From: Chloroflexota bacterium
GTDB taxonomy: Bacteria; Chloroflexota; Dehalococcoidia; Lucifugimonadales; SAR202-VII-2
DNA: 64,000 nucleotides
Assembly (NCBI GenBank): GCA_003228115.1
Contig: QEVV01000001.1
Coordinates: 310,001 to 374,000, forward strand
Reading direction: 5' to 3'
The notes below the pieces were generated by a model. The model searched no databases, had not been told where the DNA came from, and saw nothing but the letters and a program-made list of their open reading frames with translations. The position numbers and the translations under genes are program-made. Shown here piece after piece: positions 42,409 to 52,633 of this stretch. Positions within the stretch are counted from its first letter, which is position 1. Each line of letters starts with the position of its first letter.

Positions 42409-43278
42409 TTACTGGATAGACCAGACCGCCTGAACCGAAACTCTCAGGTCCAAATCGCCCGGAGCGATCTCAGTCTTCGCAAAAGCCGGAGCAGCGCCGT
42501 CCGCGGACTCTGCAAACGCAAGATTCGTTCGGACAGGGCTTGGTGCACTGGTCTCTGACAGGAACACCAGTCTCCCCAGCGTGGCTCCAGCCCAGCCTGC
42601 CATCTGCTCCGCCTTAGCCCTTGCCTCCTTCACCGCTAACTCCCTTGCTTCCATCTCGAAGGGCAATGGATCCTCTACGGTGAAGGCAATGTTGTTGATC
42701 CGAATGACGTCGCCACCAGCCGTTGCCACTGCGTCGATGACTTCCCCAGCCTTTTCCAGGTCCCTGATCTTGACCTCGATGCTGTTGGTGACCCTATAGC
42801 CAACCAACTCCTGTTTGTTCTCGCGGAACCCGTTCTCGACGACCTCCCGCCACACGTATTCAGGTTGGATGTTGAAAAACTGGGTCTTAATGTCATCATC
42901 AGAAACGCCGAGGCCAGCTAGTGCCGCCCTTACGGCATTCATAGCCCCTGCGGCAGTGGAGCGCGCCTCCTCCACCGTGCTCTCTCGAGCTTCCACACCC
43001 ATGTTCAAGATCCCAAGGTCGGGGTCGACGGTAACCGACCCAACGCCCATCACGTGCAGGCCAGCTTGGTTCCCGCCGCCTCCGTAAGCAGAGGTAATGC
43101 CAGAGGCCGCGAAAGCCTCGCCTATGCTCTTGGCCACATCTCCCGACAAAGGAATTGAACCGCCGCCCCCGGAACCCCCTTCACCTTCAGCCCCCGAACC
43201 GTTGCTGCAGGCCGCGGCCACTAGCATCACCGAAGCGAGCCCTGCCATAACACCAATGAATTTCTTCCTGCCAATCAT
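42409..43278 (-). CDS. SIMPL-domain (DUF541) lipoprotein
   Basis: 289 aa from ATG 43278 behind AGGAGG (the frame is open to 43431). Lipoprotein signal ending LVAAACS, a Gly/Ser/Glu linker, then the SIMPL domain: HVMGVGSVTVDPDLGILNMGV, LGVSDDDIKTQFFNIQPEY and VKEARAKAEQMAGWAGATLG are family segments. These periplasmic or surface proteins (BP26 type) form ring oligomers of unclear function. Its N-terminal insertion between the Cys and the domain (Gly-rich) is longer than usual. Confidence 0.9.
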   Translation of the reverse strand: MIGRKKFIGVMAGLASVMLVAAACSNGSGAEGEGGSGGGGSIPLSGDVAKSIGEAFAASGITSAYGGGGNQAGLHVMGVGSVTVDPDLGILNMGVEARESTVEEARSTAAGAMNAVRAALAGLGVSDDDIKTQFFNIQPEYVWREVVENGFRENKQELVGYRVTNSIEVKIRDLEKAGEVIDAVATAGGDVIRINNIAFTVEDPLPFEMEARELAVKEARAKAEQMAGWAGATLGRLVFLSETSAPSPVRTNLAFAESADGAAPAFAKTEIAPGDLDLRVSVQAVWSIQ

Positions 43279-43509
43279 TTCACTACCTCCTATCGAAGTT
43301 CTTTTTGCACTCAGCCTTTTGAGGCCGCTTGTTATTAAGACGAACAAATCAGCCGAATAGTTCCAGGGAGAAGCCCAACAATGAGAAAGAGTCTGGACTA
43401 TGAGAATGGCCTGGTTGCGCCACGGGGCCAAGTGGAGGAAGCGAGAACCGGTCAGGCTGCATGTCGCCTTCTAGTCCCGAAGCGAAGCGAAGGACCTTAT
43501 CCGCCGTTC

Positions 43510-44319
43510 TCAGCCCAATCCCTTGCCGCGACGACGCCTAATTGTCAGAAACAGGTACGCCCCGCCTGTACCGGCGAGAAGGGCAGCAAGGGATCCCTCA
43601 ATAGCAGGCAGATACCCGTTGGAAGCGTCTTCCAAGGCATCGTCCAACGGTGCTTCAGGCACGAACTGCACCAACTGCGTTGGGGACGGCAAGGGCTCGG
43701 CTGGCTCCTGGCCAGTGGAAACCTCGGTGGGCAAAGCAACTGGATCGCCCTTGCCAGCCTCGGGAAGGCTCGCAGCCGTCGACCCGTCAGCAGCTGCGGC
43801 CATGCTGGGCGGCGCCTCGTCTGCCTCGGCAATGGGAGAAGTAGTTTCCAATCCAGGCTCGCCACTGTCGCGTTGAGCGAACTCGAGTTCGGGCAGACCG
43901 GTTGCCTCAGGCGTTTCCTGAAGCATCACGGTTGCCTGGCTTGTAGTGGGAACGGGGGCCACGCCAATGCCTGATTGGTCACCTGGCAGCACCCCAACCA
44001 AATCCGCCGAGAAAACGGCGATGAGGACGACGCCCGTAGCCATTGCCGCTGTTCGAAGGGCCCAAGGGAGGACCAGTCCCGGTCGCGACGGTACCGGAGC
44101 GGCAGATAGGGCAAAAGACCGCCGCGGTTCAATCTCTGGAACCTGGTGCAGTAGACTCACCAAAGAGCGCAGGCTAGCTAGCTCTACACGGCACTCGGCG
44201 CAGCCTTCCAGGTGGCCCTCTACACCCGCTCGAATCGCGAGGGTCAACTCCCCGTCGACGTAGGCCGACAGGTTGTCTCTCATCCGTTGGTGGTTTTCTC
44301 TTTTTATCCCAAACATCAT
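43510..44319 (-). CDS. Anti-sigma factor with zinc-finger (zf-HC2) domain
   Basis: 269 aa. The N-terminal cytoplasmic part has HLEGCAECRVEL (HxxxCxxC zinc finger), a membrane helix near residue 95 (MATGVVLIAVFSADLVGVL), a 120-residue exported Ala/Glu/Pro/Thr-rich segment, and a second helix (LAALLAGTGGAYLFLTI) with a basic tail RRRRGKG. The gene overlaps the sigma factor by four bases. It should hold the ECF factor inactive until an envelope signal arrives. The second C-terminal anchor is unusual for zf-HC2 anti-sigmas. Confidence 0.88.
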   Translation of the reverse strand: MMFGIKRENHQRMRDNLSAYVDGELTLAIRAGVEGHLEGCAECRVELASLRSLVSLLHQVPEIEPRRSFALSAAPVPSRPGLVLPWALRTAAMATGVVLIAVFSADLVGVLPGDQSGIGVAPVPTTSQATVMLQETPEATGLPELEFAQRDSGEPGLETTSPIAEADEAPPSMAAAADGSTAASLPEAGKGDPVALPTEVSTGQEPAEPLPSPTQLVQFVPEAPLDDALEDASNGYLPAIEGSLAALLAGTGGAYLFLTIRRRRGKGLG

Positions 44320-44921
44320 CCGTCCTCTGTATCTAGACGGAGACCGGCCGGCAAAAGTTCCCGGCGCTTCAACATATGATCCCTAAGAGCCGATCGAGCA
44401 CGACTGAGCCGGGACTTGACCGTCCCTAGGTTCGCGTTCAATACCTCAGCAACTTCCTGATAGCCAAAACCTTGCACATCCACCAATATCAGGGCCAGTT
44501 TTTGGTCCTCAGCAAGAGTGCTGATGCCCCGTTGGATCTCCCGCTGAAGCTCCATACGAATGGCGTGATCCTCCGGCGATTCTTGGGGAGACCGAAGAAC
44601 GGCCACCAATCCCAAATCTTCGTCGTCCAAGGAGGCGGTGGGGCGGCGGCCGGAAGAGCGGCGGATGTCGTGGCAAGCGTTGGCCACAATCCTGAGCAGC
44701 CAGGACCGGAAGTTTCCTCCTCGGAACCCGCTCAGCCCTCTATAGGCCGACATGAAGGCGTTCTGGGTAGCATCTTCACCTAGCCCCAAGTCACCTAGCA
44801 AGCGCGCCGCCAGGTTGACAGCCAGTCTTTGATGCTGCTCCACCAACATGTTGAAGGCATCAACATCGCCCTTTTGAGCCAACTCTACGTAGGCTTTCTC
44901 CTGCTCCGGTGTCATGGCCAT
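44316..44921 (-). CDS. ECF RNA polymerase sigma factor
   Basis: 201 aa. Region 2 is present as DAFNMLVEQHQRLAVNLAARLLGD...EDATQNAFMSAYRGLSGFRG...FRSWLLRIVANACHD; region 4 as LAEDQKLALILVDVQGFGYQEVAEVLNANLGTVKSRLSRARSALRD. Belongs near the RpoE/SigW-like class with a zf-HC2 partner. It starts at ATG 44921 and controls, by analogy, its own operon and envelope genes. Confidence 0.95.
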   Translation of the reverse strand: MAMTPEQEKAYVELAQKGDVDAFNMLVEQHQRLAVNLAARLLGDLGLGEDATQNAFMSAYRGLSGFRGGNFRSWLLRIVANACHDIRRSSGRRPTASLDDEDLGLVAVLRSPQESPEDHAIRMELQREIQRGISTLAEDQKLALILVDVQGFGYQEVAEVLNANLGTVKSRLSRARSALRDHMLKRRELLPAGLRLDTEDG

Positions 44922-45035
44922 TGAAGAGGACTCATAAGGTGTGTGCCCATTCTAGCATGCCTCGGGACGCAATCCCTGCTGGCAATCCCCAGATAGTAGC
45001 GGCCCTGCGCATGGTCGCCGGGATGCCTAGAGGTC

Positions 45036-45041
45036 TATAAT
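45036..45041 (+). promoter_or_regulatory. -10 box of lepB, possibly leaderless
   Basis: A perfect TATAAT ends six bases before the lepB ATG (45048); no -35 is evident. A transcript from here would start at the ATG. Confidence 0.4.
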
Positions 45042-45047
45042 CAAAGG

Positions 45048-45776
45048 ATGTTCGAATTTTGGGACCAGATAGAGGTAGAGGAAGCGCCTGAGCCTGAACA
45101 GGCGACAGCTACTCCACCTTCACCCTCGTGGTTGCCGTGGCGTCCAGGACCTTTCGTTAGAGAGGTCATGATTACAGTCTTGATGGCCGCAATCCTCTTC
45201 TTTTCCCTACGGGGCGCGGTCCAGAACTTCAGGGTCGTCGGCTCCAGCATGCAGCCATACATCATGGACGGCCAATACCTCCTAACCAACAAACTGGTCT
45301 ACACCCACTTCAGCGCGGACGGCCCTCTTGGCTGGCTCCCCTTCGGTGTCACAACCGATGACGGCCTGATCTTCCCCTTCCACCCGCCCAATAGAGGAGA
45401 CCTCGTCGTCTTTCACTCCCAGTTTTGCCCTACGGGCGGCACTGGCGATCAATGCATCAAGCGAATCGTTGCGCTTCCCGGAGAAACCGTGGAGATCAAG
45501 CGAGGCCAGATCTATATTGATGGCGTCTTCCTGCAGGAACCCTACATTGAGAATTCGGGCGCTCGTTCATCGCAGGGAACAACACTCGGCAAACAAGACT
45601 ATTACCTTCTTGGCGACAACCGTACAGGCAGCTACGACTCTCGGGATTTCGGCCCAGTCGACTTGGACGACCTGATTGGCAAAGCGTGGGTGACTTATTG
45701 GCCCCTTTCTGCCGCCTCCGTCCTCCAAGCCTCCCCTCCACCCTCCCTGCAACCCTCCCCCTCCGGCCTTCAGTAG
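45048..45776 (+). CDS. lepB: Signal peptidase I
   Basis: 242 aa. A Glu/Pro-rich N-terminus is followed by one membrane helix (VMITVLMAAILFFSL) and the extracellular catalytic domain with Ser in GSSMQPYI, Lys in CIKRIVALPGE and box E GDNRTGSYDSRDFGPV. It removes signal peptides from exported proteins. The 40-residue cytoplasmic extension before the helix is longer than in Bacillus enzymes. A Pro/Ser-rich tail of 25 residues follows the domain. Confidence 0.95.
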   Translation: MFEFWDQIEVEEAPEPEQATATPPSPSWLPWRPGPFVREVMITVLMAAILFFSLRGAVQNFRVVGSSMQPYIMDGQYLLTNKLVYTHFSADGPLGWLPFGVTTDDGLIFPFHPPNRGDLVVFHSQFCPTGGTGDQCIKRIVALPGETVEIKRGQIYIDGVFLQEPYIENSGARSSQGTTLGKQDYYLLGDNRTGSYDSRDFGPVDLDDLIGKAWVTYWPLSAASVLQASPPPSLQPSPSGLQ

Positions 45777-45794
45777 TCGGCGGGACATCCCACA

Positions 45795-45824
45795 TTGACG
45801 CCTAATCGAGGGCCTTGGTATACT
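45795..45824 (+). promoter_or_regulatory. Promoter of the MBL-like gene
   Basis: TTGACG (45795-45800), 18-bp spacer, TATACT (45819-45824). Predicted start near 45831. Confidence 0.6.
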
Positions 45825-45950
45825 CACCCTAGGCGTTGTAGCATGGACGTCAAGCGACCGAACTCTCAGCACTTAGACGCAATCGCAACTGGGCACCTTG
45901 TCAAAACGCCTCTTCTTCACATCCTTTCGTTCCTCCTATAAGGCGTAGTT

Positions 45951-46580
45951 TTGGACATCTCCTGGCTAGGCCACTCCTCTTTCCGTCTCAGGGGCAACTC
46001 AACCGCTGTCATAACGGATCCCTTTTCAGAATCGGTCGGCTTCGCGATGCCAGAAGTTACAGCACCCCTTGTCACTGTTAGCACCGATCATCCCCATCAC
46101 AACAACGCAGCCTCCGTTAAAGGTAAGCCCTATGTCATAAGCGGCCCAGGTGAATACGAAGTGGGTGGCGTCTTCGTCCTCGGACTCAGCGCTGGACCGT
46201 CAAGCGCCGGGGCCACTCCCAATACGGTCTATCTCATGGAAATTGACGGTATTACAGTCTGCCACTTGGGGAACTTGGCCCAGCCCCTACCCTCTTCTCA
46301 CATTGAGCAGCTACGTGATGTACAAGTCCTCATGATCCCCGCGGGAGGTCACGGCACCCTAGGCGCGCCCAAACTCGCCGAGGTCATCAGCCTCCTCAGC
46401 CCCCGACTCGTCATCCCCATGCACTACAGCGTACCCGGCCTAGCAGTCGAACTTGATCCCCTAGAGCCCTTCATCCCACAGCTGGGCATTGAAGAGCCCT
46501 TGCGACAACAAAGGCTCACAGTTACGCCCAACAACCTCCCACCCTCCGTCCGCCTCGTTATCCTTGGAGAAGGGGCCTAA
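45951..46580 (+). CDS. Metallo-beta-lactamase-fold hydrolase-like protein
   Basis: 209 aa, TTG start 45951 (behind AAGGCG). MDISWLGHSSFRL is the UPF0173-like beginning, with His; but the HxHxDH motif is replaced by VSTDHPHHNNA, and the later part has HGTLGAPKLAEVI and VIPMHYSVPG. It matches the group of MBL proteins of the UlaG-like/YtxA sort; metal ligands are partly changed (DHPHHNN keeps two or three His). Function unknown. Confidence 0.75.
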   Translation: MDISWLGHSSFRLRGNSTAVITDPFSESVGFAMPEVTAPLVTVSTDHPHHNNAASVKGKPYVISGPGEYEVGGVFVLGLSAGPSSAGATPNTVYLMEIDGITVCHLGNLAQPLPSSHIEQLRDVQVLMIPAGGHGTLGAPKLAEVISLLSPRLVIPMHYSVPGLAVELDPLEPFIPQLGIEEPLRQQRLTVTPNNLPPSVRLVILGEGA

Positions 46581-46824
46581 GTCTCCCCTCCCCCTGGTCC
46601 TTAATTCCCGAACCCGCGCCCACCCAAGGCGCTCGCCATTCCGATGGCGCCTGCCTCCCTACGCCTTTCCTGCGTTCCAGGCAGCGCCCCCTTCGCTTCC
46701 AATCCCCAATCCGCCTACCCCCTCAAACCCTTTCGCCTGGAAGTTTCGCCCTTTAAGCCTCCCCCGCACCCATCCCTCTCAAAGCCCTCCTCACTACCCC
46801 CCTTCAATTTCATCTCGCGAAGAA
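46581..46824. other. C-rich non-coding spacer
   Basis: About 245 bases with strong C/T bias on the plus strand (CCCTCC and CCCCAT runs). No gene, promoter or known RNA seen. Confidence 0.5.
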
Positions 46825-46844
46825 GGGCCTCCTTAAGGAGGCCC
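46825..46844. terminator. Terminator-like perfect palindrome
   Basis: GGGCCTCCTTAAGGAGGCCC (46825-46844) followed by CCTTTT; lies between convergent genes. Confidence 0.75.
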
Positions 46845-46871
46845 CCTTTTGATACTCATATTCAGGCCCGT

Positions 46872-47447
46872 TTAGGGACGCTTTCTCACTCTATGACTAG
46901 CAACCAAACCCCCACTAATGGCCCCGAGGCCAATCACAATCGCCAACCATGGCAACACCGGCACTGCCGTGTCCCCAATATTTGGTAACGTGATAGAGCC
47001 CGAAGGCAACGTAGGGGTCGGCGTCGGCGCAGGTGTGGGGGTTTCGAAAGGAGTGAAACCCGTAGGCAACCTTGCGAAATTAAGGTCCAGTGCCAAGATC
47101 ACGGGGATGCCAAACATCCCCGTCTGTTCATAGCGTGCACCCTCCTGATCCGCCTGGACATCTCCAGCCCACAGGGTAATCGGTAGCCCGTTATACGAAA
47201 TGCCCGGCAACACCTTAAGCTGAAGATATTGCCCGTTCGTTGTCGTAACCACCGCCGAGGTATAGTCCCCAACCTTTCCCACTACCGGCATACCATCCGG
47301 CGCGGGCGTCCCCTCCACCGTCACCATTCCTGAGTACAGGTAGAGCTGTGGGGACGACTCCTGCTGCTCTTGCGGCGCCGGCTGGCCAAAGCCAACCAGC
47401 GCCACGGCCAGCGCCAACACCACAACTGTTGTAAGCCATCGCATCAA
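46872..47447 (-). CDS. Secreted protein with C-terminal membrane anchor and LPxxG-like motif
   Basis: 191 aa. Signal peptide (WLTTVVVLALAVALVGFG), a beta-rich domain with PAPDGMPVVGKVGDY and SYNGLPITLWAGD, a repeated Pro/Thr linker (TPTPAPTPTPTLPSG), then LPNIGDTAVP, a membrane helix and the end RVRKRP. The domain resembles the small carboxypeptidase-regulatory-like or DUF-type exported proteins of Chloroflexota; no name is given. The C-terminus has the order LPxxG, helix, basic tail, which is that of sortase substrates, but the fourth residue is Ile instead of Thr, so cell-wall anchoring is uncertain. Confidence 0.65.
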   Translation of the reverse strand: MMRWLTTVVVLALAVALVGFGQPAPQEQQESSPQLYLYSGMVTVEGTPAPDGMPVVGKVGDYTSAVVTTTNGQYLQLKVLPGISYNGLPITLWAGDVQADQEGARYEQTGMFGIPVILALDLNFARLPTGFTPFETPTPAPTPTPTLPSGSITLPNIGDTAVPVLPWLAIVIGLGAISGGLVASHRVRKRP

Positions 47448-47463
47448 ATTCCTCCCGAATCGA

Positions 47464-47506
47464 AAAAAGGCCTCCCTCCCTGCTTGCGAGGGAGGGAGGC
47501 CTTTTT
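47464..47506 (-). terminator. Terminator of the large surface-protein gene
   Basis: 18-bp stem AAAAAGGCCTCCCTCCCT, loop GCTTGCG, complement; T tract on both strands. Confidence 0.9.
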
Positions 47507-47530
47507 CTTAGCCGTTAATCAGCGGCAATG

Positions 47531-50500
47531 TTACGGGGTTACCCACCCGTTTGCGGCGGCGAACAAGATATAACCCTTGCCTTCTACGACCGTGCTTGCA
47601 TCACCTGGCCGCAACGCCGTCCAACCAGAGTCTGGTGCAAAGCTATAGGCCACTTGCCAGGTCACGCCCTGGAAGTAGGTGTCCGTTAGGGCATTTGCTG
47701 CACCCGTCAGGGACACGAACCCAACCAGGTTCGATTGCCCACCTACCACCGGAATCGCCGGGGGTACGGGCGGGGGAACCACACCTGCCTGGATGAACGG
47801 CCGTGACGAGTAGGAGATGTCATTGAAACCCGTCGACTGGACCCAGTAACCCAAGCCAATCTGGATTGTCTGAATCTCAGCCTCTGAACCAAAGAGGCCG
47901 GTGCCAGTGTTCCGCTGCGAAACCAACCAAGGCACGTCCTGGCTCGGGTCGTAGGCCAGGACAACGTCAACGTTGGAACTGGCTGGGAACACCTCGTTAA
48001 TACCGGGCTCTACCGGAGCCTCAGGGAAGGAAACCAAGTTCATACCAGGCTGCAATGCCAGGGCCACCTTTGCCCGAGCAACCACATCAAGCGACATCGT
48101 CTGGTCTAGAGCATATACATTGCCAATCTCATCCTCAGCATTGAGCGTGATGGTGTACGTGCTACCAACACTCAGGCCTGTCAAGGCCAAGACGAACTCG
48201 GAGTCTGTCCGTCGGACCTCTGTACCCAGGATATCTACGGCGGTCTCCGCATCCTTGGTCAAGGTCAATGTTGTAATGGTCACCAGAGCGTGAGTGTCGA
48301 CATCCGCGGCTGCGTCGTCTTCGTACTCAGTACCCTCTCCATTGAACTGGATCCGCACGAAGGGGTTGACCTCTGAGGTCTCAGGGGCTCCCACCGCGTC
48401 ATCTCCGGACACTACGTAGATCGGCTCCGCGCCATTGTCGTTGATAGCCAAGTCCAACTCGTAGGTGACGGCGCCCGTAGCACCACCGTCAGTCAGGCTT
48501 CCCTTGCTGCCAACGTTGCCAGAAGCGTCCCGGCCCTCAGCGTACACGGTCACTCGGCCGTCAACACCGTCAGCTTCCGCCTTGGTCACTGTCCTTTCCC
48601 AGAGCCGCGCGCCAGGATTGGTCAGGCCACCAAGAGCGGCATTACCGTTGATCCGAAGGGTCGGGCTTCCGATGATGTCCTCATCCGAAGTAATCGACAC
48701 CTTAACCGTGTCATTCGTAAGCGATGCGCCCAAGGTGACGCTAATGGTCGGTGCAATCACGTCCGATGCTGTCTTCTTACTACCCGCGCCCAACTCGTTG
48801 CCAGCTCGGTCGGATACCTTCCCGACAAGCTCCACCTCAGGAGTAGCGCTGGGTGCTAGTGAGGAAACAGTGAGGTACACATTCCCACTAGATACGTTGG
48901 CTGCCGTTGGCGTTACGCCACCCACCGTAAAGTCGCTGGGCACCACGCTATCGGCGTCAAGGGATTCATCAAATCTCGCCCGCACCGTGGTAGCGCTGTT
49001 AGCCGCAACATCTAGCGCTCCGTCAGCATCCAAGGCATGGCCTGCAAAGGCCTCCAAAAGCGACGGCGGGGTGTTGTCGACACTAAGAGCCTGGTAGCTG
49101 ATATCGGCTCCGGTATCTGAAGCATCGGAGTCGCTGGCCCCGGCATTCCCAGCTACGTCCGTAGCTACCGCACGCCAAGCCAAGTCGGGGTCCCCAATCT
49201 GCTGCGGCAGGGTAGTGGTTGCACGGAACCCTCCCGTTATAGCAGAGGTGGTGGGGGTGAATGGGGAGCCAGCGATGGGTACGCCCACCTCACCCTCTTG
49301 AACCTTGCCGTCACCATCGTCGGCCCAAACATGGACCTCGATAGCTATGGAAGCTTCCGTGACACCCGAGTCAGAGTCCGTCACGTCCGCAACGATGTCC
49401 GGTGTCACGTCAGTGGTAGCGCTGCCGCTAGCCGGGGACAGCCCGGAGAAAGCGGGATCCGTCGATTCAACGGTCACCGAGTCGGTGGACTGGATAGCAG
49501 TCCGCTCCAAGTCGCCGTCTAGGTCCGTGTAGGTAATGGTAATAACATCGTTGGCGGTGCTAGAAACCTGAATGATGGGCCGCACGCTCCCGTTGGGGAA
49601 CAGGTTGGCGGCGTACTGGGTCACTGCATCCGCAGTGTCACCGTCACCGTTCAAGTCCACACCGTAAGCCGCTTCATAAAAGGCAGCAGCGGCAACAGCG
49701 ACATCGAGCGCATCACCGTCACCGTTCAAGTCCGTCCCTGTTACCGTTTCGTCCACGGTGCCGGCCGTGACGACGGTGATGGCGTTACCATCACCGTCGA
49801 GTGCGGGGTCAAGGTCAGCCCCTCCGTAAGCCGCTTCATACAGCCCAACAGCAACTGCGAGATCGGTCACATCACCGTCACCGTTTAGGTCCACGCCAAC
49901 ACCGGTCTCGTCAAAGGCAGCGAAGTCGGTCTGGCTCACCGTTGTCGCTATCTCGACAGTAGCCGAGTACAACCCTGTCGTCTTGCCTGTCTCAGCAAGC
50001 CTCAGGCCAAAACCAGTGATGTTTTCGTTGGACGAAATCACAGTCGGCTCGGCGCCGTCAGCGTCGGTGCTGACGTTGACGACAGCAGAGTTGTATACCA
50101 ATCGGAAGTCGGCAGCGACAATGACGTTGTCCACAACCCTAATCACAATGACCCCGTTGTCACCGTCCACCGATTGCACTGCCAAGTCGGCAGTGCCGTT
50201 GGGACCCGTGTCCACAATGGTGTCGGCGCCTGGGTTGTAGATTGTGACGTCGAGCGAGTTGACAGATCCGTCCCCATTCCGGTCGGCAATGGGGAAGTTC
50301 GCAACTACAAATGTATGGGTGTCACCAACGACCGCCGGAATAGCGATGGTGAAGGCGTTATCGTACTGGTCAGGCCCAGAGTCATTCTGGGCACCAGACC
50401 TGTTGATGTCCGAATCATTCACCGTGACCGTAATCGTCGTATTACCCGACGGGCTGGCCCAGGTCAAGTCCGCTGCGGCCTGGTTGGCGTCCTGCGCCGA

Positions 50501-50584
50501 AATGCCCCCGGACATTAGCAGTAGGGACAATAACAAGGCCAATCCTAGAGAGATAGTCAGTCGCCGGAATCTTACTCGCTGCAC
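47531..50584 (-). CDS. Large secreted surface protein with DLNGDGD repeats
   Basis: 1017 aa, GTG start 50584 behind AAGGAGG. Signal peptide ends ISAQ. N-terminal beta domains, then three tandem calcium-loop units VDLNGDGDVTD...GLYEAAYG, TDLNGDGDALD...FYEAAYG and VDLNGDGDTAD (roughly residues 230-325), an earlier one DRNGDGSVNSLDV, then several Ig-like/bacterial surface domains (DNTPPSLLEAF, RARFDESLDADSV, DVIAPTISVTLG), and a C-terminal part with GMNLVSFP and a beta-trefoil-like repeat. The Thr/Asp/Ala-rich, Cys-free composition fits an extracellular calcium-stabilised adhesin or S-layer protein. No membrane anchor or sorting signal at the C-terminus. Function inferred only as surface protein. 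Confidence 0.85.
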   Translation of the reverse strand: MQRVRFRRLTISLGLALLLSLLLMSGGISAQDANQAAADLTWASPSGNTTITVTVNDSDINRSGAQNDSGPDQYDNAFTIAIPAVVGDTHTFVVANFPIADRNGDGSVNSLDVTIYNPGADTIVDTGPNGTADLAVQSVDGDNGVIVIRVVDNVIVAADFRLVYNSAVVNVSTDADGAEPTVISSNENITGFGLRLAETGKTTGLYSATVEIATTVSQTDFAAFDETGVGVDLNGDGDVTDLAVAVGLYEAAYGGADLDPALDGDGNAITVVTAGTVDETVTGTDLNGDGDALDVAVAAAAFYEAAYGVDLNGDGDTADAVTQYAANLFPNGSVRPIIQVSSTANDVITITYTDLDGDLERTAIQSTDSVTVESTDPAFSGLSPASGSATTDVTPDIVADVTDSDSGVTEASIAIEVHVWADDGDGKVQEGEVGVPIAGSPFTPTTSAITGGFRATTTLPQQIGDPDLAWRAVATDVAGNAGASDSDASDTGADISYQALSVDNTPPSLLEAFAGHALDADGALDVAANSATTVRARFDESLDADSVVPSDFTVGGVTPTAANVSSGNVYLTVSSLAPSATPEVELVGKVSDRAGNELGAGSKKTASDVIAPTISVTLGASLTNDTVKVSITSDEDIIGSPTLRINGNAALGGLTNPGARLWERTVTKAEADGVDGRVTVYAEGRDASGNVGSKGSLTDGGATGAVTYELDLAINDNGAEPIYVVSGDDAVGAPETSEVNPFVRIQFNGEGTEYEDDAAADVDTHALVTITTLTLTKDAETAVDILGTEVRRTDSEFVLALTGLSVGSTYTITLNAEDEIGNVYALDQTMSLDVVARAKVALALQPGMNLVSFPEAPVEPGINEVFPASSNVDVVLAYDPSQDVPWLVSQRNTGTGLFGSEAEIQTIQIGLGYWVQSTGFNDISYSSRPFIQAGVVPPPVPPAIPVVGGQSNLVGFVSLTGAANALTDTYFQGVTWQVAYSFAPDSGWTALRPGDASTVVEGKGYILFAAANGWVTP

Positions 50585-50766
50585 GGCATGCCTCCTTGGG
50601 GAAATACAAACTGGGTGATACCTACATACAAAGACGCACCACAGCTCCCTGCGTCAGGGCTGCGGCACGGATACTTCCTTCTTCTGGGACCAGCACGGGA
50701 AGGGCTAACAACACTTCGGATAGCCGACTTCATACCCTCTCCTTCTGGTCGTCGAACCCCTATAGG

Positions 50767-50795
50767 GTTTTACACTAGGCTGCGACACTTGTCAA
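50767..50795 (-). promoter_or_regulatory. Promoter of the surface-protein gene
   Basis: Minus strand TTGACA (50795-50790), 17-bp spacer, TAAAAC (50772-50767). A second TTGACA lies at 50890-50885 with TATAAC at 15-bp spacing. The first gives a leader of about 180 nt; no riboswitch was recognised in it. Confidence 0.6.
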
Positions 50796-50945
50796 GCTTG
50801 CACCCCTACCCAACACGCGGTGCAACAGGCGTGGCGCCAGCGTGGGCCGAGGTCAGGGCAAAGGTTATAGAGGAATCCTCTAGTTGTCAATCCTTGCACG
50901 CTACAATTTTGTAACAATCCAAGGCTAAACATAGTACCAAGGCCC

Positions 50946-52223
<1,278 letters not shown>

Positions 52224-52633
52224 CTCTCCTACCTTTGCTCCAACGTAAATTCGAAACGCAAATTGCGAAGGCTCCATGCCTTCAACGTCCTCTCTTGGAG
52301 GCAATCAACCACTAGGGCACAGTTCAAGAGCCCTGCGCGGCAGGTGAGCAGCCTCAGTACGGACAGGGCTAGCCTTCAAGTAAACGGACCTGGGGAATAG
52401 TGTGGTTTGGGGTGGGAGTTGAGCTACAACGCAATGACTGTCGGCGGGGGTTCAAGAACCTCGCCAGCCAAAGATCACGCAGCTGGGAATTAAGTGAAGG
52501 CTAAAAGCGGGGAAGGAAGCTACCGTGTGCAGCACGGCTTCAGTGGTCTTCCTCCCCTAAGAGTAACACGCTATGCAACATCTTGGCTAGAGGCCTGAAG
52601 TTGGTTCGACCTCGGTGCAGAATCTCATCAAAC
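52224..52633 (-). other. Non-coding region between pyrG and rho with hairpins
   Basis: A 410-base gap upstream of rho and downstream of pyrG. Read on the minus strand it has hairpins: a branched element about 52515-52557 (GGGGAAGGAAG pairing with CTTCCTCCCC around CCGTG/CACGG) and a GGCGAGGTTC/GAACCCCCGCC arm near 52445-52470. It may contain the rho leader, which often autoregulates by Rho-dependent attenuation, or a small RNA. No frame, promoter or known RNA was recognised with confidence. Confidence 0.35.

Noticed and set aside
49620-49905. Repeats that could be a CRISPR array
   Set aside because: They are spaced irregularly, are in frame, and encode the DLNGDGD units of the surface protein.
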